A stretch of 10,566 bases of DNA from an uncultured Campylobacter sp. (lineage in GTDB: Bacteria; Campylobacterota; Campylobacteria; Campylobacterales; Campylobacteraceae): contig NZ_CAJPMA010000059.1 of the NCBI RefSeq assembly GCF_905371695.1, positions 1 through 10,566 on the forward strand, written 5' to 3'. The notes under the pieces are model-generated. The model ran no database searches. It saw only the letters and a list, made by a program, of their open reading frames with translations, and was not told the origin of the DNA. How positions within the stretch are numbered: the stretch's first letter is position 1; every line of letters begins with the position of its first letter. Position numbers and translations under genes: made by a program. Shown one piece after another: positions 6,801 through 10,566 of this stretch.

Positions 6801-7489
6801 CCGCTTCTTATTTCATAGCTTACGCCCTTAAAATTTGCTATATCCTCGTTGTTTATTTTTATGTCGGTTATAGCGTTTATGACTCCGTCGCTAACAGCGT
6901 AAAGTCCATTAAAATACTGTTTGTCATCCACAGCTTCGACGTATGAAGCTATTAGCGGCGGCGTGATTTTATGGGTGCCGAAAATTTTAGGTATTGCCTG
7001 ACTTTGCATAGCTTGGTTAGTCGGTTTGCTCCAGCCGTAAGCTTGGCTATTTCTAAAATCTTGTTTGTTGAAATCAAAACTAGGCTTAGGCGTAGGCATT
7101 AGAGCATTTACGAGCAAGCTACCCGCGACCGACACGCCGACGGCCGCCATAGCCCCGTACATAGTGCCGTATGCGGCTCCGACTGCGCCTCCCGTATATA
7201 CCGACGCGATAGCCACGACTACCATCATTACGGATTTTAATATGCCTTTACCGCCGCCTCCGCCGCCTCCTTTTGGCACGATAGAGATATTTACTACGTC
7301 GCCGCTCTCTACCTCGAAAAAGCCGTCCTGGATAACGCTATTTTTAGATATCACCAAGTCGTAAATTTCGTTATCGTATTTTAAATCTTTTAAAATTTCG
7401 TCGATATTTTTATAATTGCCACCCGTCCTTACGGTTCTATCTAGTGGGTTGAGGATATTATGGCAAGTGATGATCTTATTTGTAGTCAT
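3815..7489 (-). CDS. Tail tip attachment / host specificity protein, gpJ-like (TipJ family) with fused gpI-like N terminus
   Basis: Central tail-tip protein of 1224 residues, expected at the distal end of the tail where it contacts the host. Residues 1-185 resemble lambda gpI: a small N-terminal domain ending in SGDVVNISIVPK (62-73), seven glycines (74-80), an Ala/Gly/Val-rich hydrophobic stretch (82-130) and QAIPKIFGTHKITPPLIAS (164-182). Residues 186-700 match the hub part of J-type proteins, including YPGTALLAVRALATDQLSG (376-394) and GRFLLNCNQYLTETIEF (568-584). Three sandwich domains follow at about 735-815, 816-900 and 901-985; the last two look like fibronectin type III. A beta-rich region covers about 986-1150, and a C-terminal domain (1160-1224) ends in FNYIAKGY. 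GGAGGG lies about six bases before the ATG, which overlaps the NlpC/P60 gene by 14 bases. The call is strong; domain borders are approximate. Confidence 0.9.
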   Translation of the reverse strand: MTTNKIITCHNILNPLDRTVRTGGNYKNIDEILKDLKYDNEIYDLVISKNSVIQDGFFEVESGDVVNISIVPKGGGGGGGKGILKSVMMVVVAIASVYTGGAVGAAYGTMYGAMAAVGVSVAGSLLVNALMPTPKPSFDFNKQDFRNSQAYGWSKPTNQAMQSQAIPKIFGTHKITPPLIASYVEAVDDKQYFNGLYAVSDGVINAITDIKINNEDIANFKGVSYEIRSGETTQAIIEHFNDTPYDKGVGKKLNPNGEHALSQTDGNAVTSLTATLLMPRGLWYANDNGGLDGYSISVTVEYSVDNKTWISFSQSPVTISGASTASFRKTLKADNLPANRYYVRAKFNSAPNTGSRYGSDCYLEYVTETTKDDFIYPGTALLAVRALATDQLSGNAPTITCVVSANSSNPAEVAEQILIDSGVEPSRIMPSFKEWAKFCNEKKLTCNIVFDSEVSVKKALDTVSLLGRASVLQAGSKFDVIIEKAEILPVQSFLFGMGNILSGTFKQSFLPLVDRANFVEITYYDKNKEYEASIVSVGARTLDNSRMTSKTSVTLIGCTDEEQAKSYGRFLLNCNQYLTETIEFEADKDSLVCRYGDVIRVSHDVPQYGFSGRLEADSAGNILTLDRNLGDFVLKDTAVYAIQIKNDVNEVKEYQILEFIAPNKIRVNLNGAAYKRYDNYAFGEVNKVSKLYRIIKISIGGEFTRHITAIEYNEDVYNDRDTIRTQNGSSLGLSNLRVTENLRLENKTIETYLSLAWRGSSLSYLVKVKGGGKELAIKTNDSFCDVKVKDNVTYKISISDTFGNSVSCAHKVVGKLAPPPRVQNLKATETRDEWELSWSYDDRPIDFKEFEIYKDGALVGATTNLSASVKKDAQNLNIRVIAIDTSNIRSAEAGLSLTATPPPNIAAFGTIYKENKLHAYWNEAGKDLYYELRKGVSWDNAYKVADTKGLTAGLNFNGTYLIKAYYENAYGLKVYSVQAKTLIVDENRLDINVMETIAQPAWDGMHNNTQISNNGLCLIGDYTNANIVARKLSALSGNYDVKKIVTLSSEKLCKISAFLDVSGLALNSVFDSFSNVDKVENVDGANENDFTARLQISLSKDGISWAAYKDFESGEYIGKAFKFRVALTAKTALITPFINALNILIDMPDVIESESSVSAANGVVNIKYKNDFSVAPKVQITIIDARSGDDAILTNQTDKGFMIKIIDKNGASVRREFNYIAKGY

Positions 7490-7838
7490 AATATCCCTCC
7501 GCTAGCTTTTCGTAGTTACTTAAAGGCTCAATTATCGCGCCCGTATCGGTAGTGGTGTGTAAAATATGGTTTTCGTCTATCATATATCCGAAATGAGTTA
7601 CGATTTTAGGATGATTCATATCGTAACGCAAAGCCACGCAAACGCCTTTGCGTTTTTCTACCCTATGCCAATGTTTTGAAATTTCCTCTAAAAACTCATT
7701 AAACACCATTTTTGCTCTATCGTGCGGAGCGCGAGCGGGCGGTATAATTACGCCGTGCTCTATCTCGTAGCACTTACGCACGAGGGCGAAGCAATCCATC
7801 TGTGGAAAAGGCGTGCCGATCAAGTCTCTTATCGTCAT
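7476..7838 (-). CDS. NlpC/P60 family tail-associated cysteine peptidase (gpK peptidase-half homologue)
   Basis: Protein of 120 residues that fits the NlpC/P60 fold. The likely catalytic Cys is C16 in QMDCFALVRKCYE, the catalytic His is H82 in VTHFGYMID, and the third residue is H94 in HILHTT. Such tail proteins cut peptide bonds in peptidoglycan, probably helping DNA entry, or act in tail assembly. Lambda gpK has an additional N-terminal JAB/MPN-type domain; here only the NlpC/P60 half is present and no separate JAB gene sits next to it. The ATG overlaps the gpL-like stop as ATGA with no strong Shine-Dalgarno, so translational coupling is likely. The 3' end overlaps the tail-tip gene by 14 bases. 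All three catalytic positions are filled, so it is probably active. Confidence 0.87.
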   Translation of the reverse strand: MTIRDLIGTPFPQMDCFALVRKCYEIEHGVIIPPARAPHDRAKMVFNEFLEEISKHWHRVEKRKGVCVALRYDMNHPKIVTHFGYMIDENHILHTTTDTGAIIEPLSNYEKLAEGYYDYK

Positions 7839-8446
7839 TTTTTATACCCGCCTTGTATTCCCAAGAAGCCGCCGAAACGCACGGAGTTTCCTTTCTTGCG
7901 GCAGGCGGCCAAATTCTTGTCGCAAGCGTCATCCGCACCTTTATACCCGCACCTGGCGTCTTTAAATTTAAATGGGCAATAATCCTTATACATCCTACGC
8001 GGCGGGTAGCTCATATTAAAAAGATTGTTCGTACCTAGATTAAACGTTACGTTCTGGGCGTCGCTACTAAAATCGGTGAGCTCGAAAAATTCTTCAAGCA
8101 CCGGCTCGCTTAAATCTTTGGTATTTATGACGTAGACCTTGGCTTGTATGGCCGAATTGTCGGTGCCGTGCAGTTTAATATAATTATCATACATGTTTAT
8201 GTAGTTTTGCATGGCGCGGCTCGTGTTATCTATGCTTAGGCTAAACTGCGGTATTTCCCCCTTAGCCGTTTGAATTTCGCCTATGCTAAAAGGAAATGCG
8301 ATAAACTCGTTGCCCTTAAAGGTTATATTCTCGGAGTTATTTACTATGCGCACGGTCGGGGTATCGGGGATAAAAAGCTCAAGCCCCACTAAAAGCACGC
8401 TATCGGTCGCCAAAGTATTTAAATCTTTTATCGTGGATAGTTTCAT
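7835..8446 (-). CDS. Minor tail protein, lambda gpL-like, with four-cysteine (Fe-S type) C-terminal domain
   Basis: Protein of 203 residues placed between the gpM-like and NlpC/P60 genes, exactly where lambda has gpL. The N-terminal 150 residues are beta-rich (for example VLLVGLELF and FFELTDF). The C-terminal part has YPPRRMYKDYCPFKFKDARCGY with C157 and C166, then C175 and C182, and RFGGFLGIQGG (190-200). This is the conserved gpL pattern, and lambda gpL has been reported to hold an iron-sulfur cluster through cysteines in this domain. Here all four cysteines are kept. The protein should form part of the tail tip complex linking the tape measure/gpM region to the tip protein. GAGG lies about six bases before the ATG, inside the last codons of the gpM-like gene. 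Confidence 0.88.
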   Translation of the reverse strand: MKLSTIKDLNTLATDSVLLVGLELFIPDTPTVRIVNNSENITFKGNEFIAFPFSIGEIQTAKGEIPQFSLSIDNTSRAMQNYINMYDNYIKLHGTDNSAIQAKVYVINTKDLSEPVLEEFFELTDFSSDAQNVTFNLGTNNLFNMSYPPRRMYKDYCPFKFKDARCGYKGADDACDKNLAACRKKGNSVRFGGFLGIQGGYKK

Positions 8447-8447
8447 T

Positions 8448-8783
8448 TTATACCTCAGCTATCTCTATCTTTACGGCGCAGTACCCGCCCGCGCTATCGG
8501 TCGCCGTTAGTTCATCCATAATAAAGACGCAAATTTTAGTTTCGTCTTCGAGCGGGTAGCGGAATTTAAACGCTTGTCCTTGGTTGGCTGTGAAAAAATC
8601 TCTTAAAATTTTAAACTGCTCAGCATTTACGGACGGATAATTTAGGCTGTATTTGCTCTTTGGTTTCGTCCACTTTTTGCGCGTCATTGTATATCCGCCC
8701 TCGCTACTGCTTCTATGGGTTGGATTTTGTAGCGTCCTGGATGAGCCCACGATCAGCGGCGGATAAGTAGGGTAGGTATTCAT
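8448..8783 (-). CDS. Minor tail protein, lambda gpM-like
   Basis: Protein of 111 residues, close to the length of lambda gpM (109). It has MTRKKWTKPKSKYSLNYP (33-50) and FKILRDFFTANQGQAFKFRYPL (57-78), the usual arrangement for gpM-like or distal tail proteins in which a beta-sheet core is followed by a 'FF-x-A-x-QG-x-AF-F' stretch. The position after the tape measure and before a gpL-like protein supports the role in tail tip formation. GGAGGG lies five bases before the ATG, and the ATG overlaps the tape measure TGA as ATGA. An alternative start at M33 would remove the N-terminal 32 residues and lacks a good ribosome site. The family match is from pattern and gene order. Confidence 0.75.
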   Translation of the reverse strand: MNTYPTYPPLIVGSSRTLQNPTHRSSSEGGYTMTRKKWTKPKSKYSLNYPSVNAEQFKILRDFFTANQGQAFKFRYPLEDETKICVFIMDELTATDSAGGYCAVKIEIAEV

Positions 8784-10566
8784 CGGCTCCCTCCTATCAT
8801 ATCTCTAAGCCCTTGTTTGTTTCTATTTATGCCGTCGATTACGATGCTTATCACCTGCTCGCCTAAATCCTGCCTTACGGAGGTATTGGCTACTTTTATA
8901 TCCTCTTTGGACTGATTTATAATCTCTATTTTTACGTTGTTTAGTGATGTGGCAATCTGCGCTTTTACGCCCAAATCGCCATTGCTCGTCCTGGTTAGCG
9001 GCATGATAGCCTCGGGGCTACCGCCGTTTTTCTCGCCCATTACGCCGATGTCGGGAATACCGCCTTTGGCAAATTTAAAAAAGGTCGGTTTGCTTACGAT
9101 AGAGTTAGCGTAGCTATGCAGGTCGGGGCTTGAAAATACGCCGCCTTGAGCTGCTAATTGAAACCTCGTGCCGGCAAACAGCCCCGATCCCGTCTTATAA
9201 TACGCGGACGAGTTTAAAACCTCCGGCATTCCCCCGCTAGGCAAGCTCGCGCTCGTCGTGTCGCCGCCGCCGAACATCCCCATTATTCCTTGTCTAATTG
9301 CCGCTATCATCTGCGAAATGATGAATTCTTTAACCAGGGCCTTATAAATTTGCCCTAATACGTCTTGGGCAAGGTCTCCGAATTTCATAAATTTATCACT
9401 CGAATAATCTAAGAAATTGCCCATCGCGCTTTCAAGCCCTGATAGCCCGTTTTGCATAACTTGCCCCCAGCTTGAAGCATCAAACATCTGTTTTTGGTAA
9501 AGCTGTTCCTCTAACGCCATCGCGCGGGCGTAGTAATCTTTGGTGATCTCGCCTTTTTTTAGCATAGCCGTATATTGCTCCGCAGTATGGCTATGCTCTA
9601 TCTCCACTAGACGTATACGCCTAGCCGTTTCGTCGCTTATTAGCTCCGTTTGGCGTTTAGCTAAATTAAATTCGCGGTCTTTTAGTTTCAAATATTCGTT
9701 AGTGGCCTTGATTTGTTCTTGCTTGGTTTTTTCTTGCTCCGCCAGCTTATTTTTCGTCTCTTCGGCGTCTATTTTTGCTAGTTCGTTTTTTCTATATTCC
9801 GCGATTTTATCCGGACTTACGCCGAGCGCCGTCCACTCTTGAGCTTTCCTTGCAACGTTATCTCTTTTTTTTTCGATTTCGCTCATTCCGCTTTGGGCTA
9901 TCTCTAAAAGCGCTCTGTTTAGGGCGCTTATTTGCTCTTTCGTTTTGGTCGCTTGCGTGCCCGTATTTTTGACGCTCTGTCTAATCCCCTCGAATTTTTC
10001 GTTTATTTTCGGTGCGGCGCTTGACATAGTGTCTTTGGCTATGTCTTTTAGCAGCCCTTTTGTTGTTTCTTGGACCAGATCAATATTTTTTTCTGTTTCT
10101 TTGTAGTGTTCTAAAAGTTTGCTTGACAGATTGGTAGAAATATCTATGCGCCCAAATCTAGTCTCGCCACCCCACAGGGAAGCTATCGAGTTATACGTTT
10201 TCTCCGCTTCGGTAATCATAGAATTTAGCCCGTTAGATAGCGTGGTGGTAGCCGTGTCGATTGCTAAAGCTATCGCGGTAGGTATTGCGCTAAATACTTT
10301 ATCTACGGCAAGCCCCAGCCAGATGACTGCCGTTCCCATAAGCTGAAAGCTACGATATACGTCAAGTCCAAACTCGACAATGTCGCTGCGGTTATCTTTG
10401 ATCCAATCGGCTATTTTTTCTAAGCCCTGCGACATTCCGCCCGTCGCGCCCGCGGCTTCGTTAAACTCTGCCACCAAAAGCGACATTTCAGTCTTTAAAT
10501 CGGTAAATGCCTTGCCGACGGTTACCGGCATTTGGGCGGCATCCTTACTAATCTGGTCATACATTT
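8780..10566 (-). CDS. Tail tape measure protein, lambda gpH type, C-terminal part (cut by right window edge)
   Basis: At least 594 residues are visible and the frame stays open to the right edge, so the N terminus lies outside the window; the Met at 10564 is probably internal. The protein sets tail length and later enters the host with DNA. Visible parts: a segment with LLVAEFNEAAGATGG (29-43) and KIADWI, typical of phage tape measure proteins; a hydrophobic stretch at about 72-102; a long charged coiled-coil region at about 205-360, very rich in Lys, Glu and Gln; a segment with LGQIYKALVKEFIISQMIAAI (403-423) like lambda-family tape measures; and a C-terminal part with GGVFSSP (474-480), FAKGGIPDIGVMGEKNGG and PEAIMPLTR (517-525). 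The GVMGE-x(n)-PEAIMPL pattern is very common at this end of the family. The C terminus may be removed during tail maturation as in lambda gpH; that is inference. Confidence 0.9.
   Translation of the reverse strand, partial: MYDQISKDAAQMPVTVGKAFTDLKTEMSLLVAEFNEAAGATGGMSQGLEKIADWIKDNRSDIVEFGLDVYRSFQLMGTAVIWLGLAVDKVFSAIPTAIALAIDTATTTLSNGLNSMITEAEKTYNSIASLWGGETRFGRIDISTNLSSKLLEHYKETEKNIDLVQETTKGLLKDIAKDTMSSAAPKINEKFEGIRQSVKNTGTQATKTKEQISALNRALLEIAQSGMSEIEKKRDNVARKAQEWTALGVSPDKIAEYRKNELAKIDAEETKNKLAEQEKTKQEQIKATNEYLKLKDREFNLAKRQTELISDETARRIRLVEIEHSHTAEQYTAMLKKGEITKDYYARAMALEEQLYQKQMFDASSWGQVMQNGLSGLESAMGNFLDYSSDKFMKFGDLAQDVLGQIYKALVKEFIISQMIAAIRQGIMGMFGGGDTTSASLPSGGMPEVLNSSAYYKTGSGLFAGTRFQLAAQGGVFSSPDLHSYANSIVSKPTFFKFAKGGIPDIGVMGEKNGGSPEAIMPLTRTSNGDLGVKAQIATSLNNVKIEIINQSKEDIKVANTSVRQDLGEQVISIVIDGINRNKQGLRDMIGGSR

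Noticed and set aside
9865..9873. A9 run (minus strand) in the tape measure gene as a phase-variation or slippage site
   Set aside because: It codes for Lys-Lys in a Lys/Glu-rich coiled coil, where A-runs are expected. A slip would only truncate an essential structural protein, and Campylobacter phase variation mostly uses G tracts.

Overview
The window looks like part of a prophage or temperate phage genome: the distal tail module followed by the lysis module of a lambda-type siphovirus. Every gene I can support lies on the minus strand, so the operon reads from the right edge (about 10566) to the left edge (about 68). Moderate GC with many AAATTT/TTTAAA words, together with the remembered look of the lysis proteins (a short 'VYVP' lipoprotein and a GH108 lysozyme with an LEF...GESGLTFMGIYE start), suggest an epsilonproteobacterial host. 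A Campylobacter of the higher-GC oral group is most likely. The host assignment is inference and rests on no database search.

Tail region (right to left, 10566 to 2689). The order follows lambda H-M-L-K-I-J. It starts with the C-terminal 594 residues of a tape measure protein, cut by the window edge. Next come a gpM-like minor tail protein, a gpL-like protein with a four-cysteine C-terminal cluster, and a 120-residue NlpC/P60 protein matching only the peptidase half of lambda gpK. A 1224-residue tail-tip protein follows; its first ~185 residues resemble lambda gpI and the remainder resembles gpJ, so I and J appear fused. Then comes a 374-residue tail fibre with two diverged repeats of about 55-60 residues. 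The fibre and the tail-tip protein seem to end in related C-terminal domains.

Accessory and lysis region (2678 to 68). A DUF4376 protein and a DUF1353 protein follow the fibre. The lysis block then runs i-spanin (Rz-like), o-spanin lipoprotein (Rz1-like), a 36-residue membrane microprotein, a LydA-like holin and a GH108 muramidase endolysin. The spanins therefore come before holin and endolysin, the reverse of lambda S-R-Rz/Rz1.

The genes are packed very tightly. Most junctions are ATGA overlaps, 14-base overlaps or 1-base gaps, and the Shine-Dalgarno of one gene often sits inside the last codons of the one before. Translational coupling and one late transcript from a promoter beyond the right edge are likely. 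The only gap over 15 bases between genes is 686-737, before the endolysin; it holds a possible hairpin over a GGAGG. No RNA gene, IS element, CRISPR array, integrase or convincing attachment site was seen. This is mostly a recognisable phage module, and I found no clear new defence or enzymatic system. The points most worth checking are the 36-residue membrane gene, the A-AAA-AAA motif at the DUF4376/DUF1353 junction, the endolysin leader and the I-J fusion.
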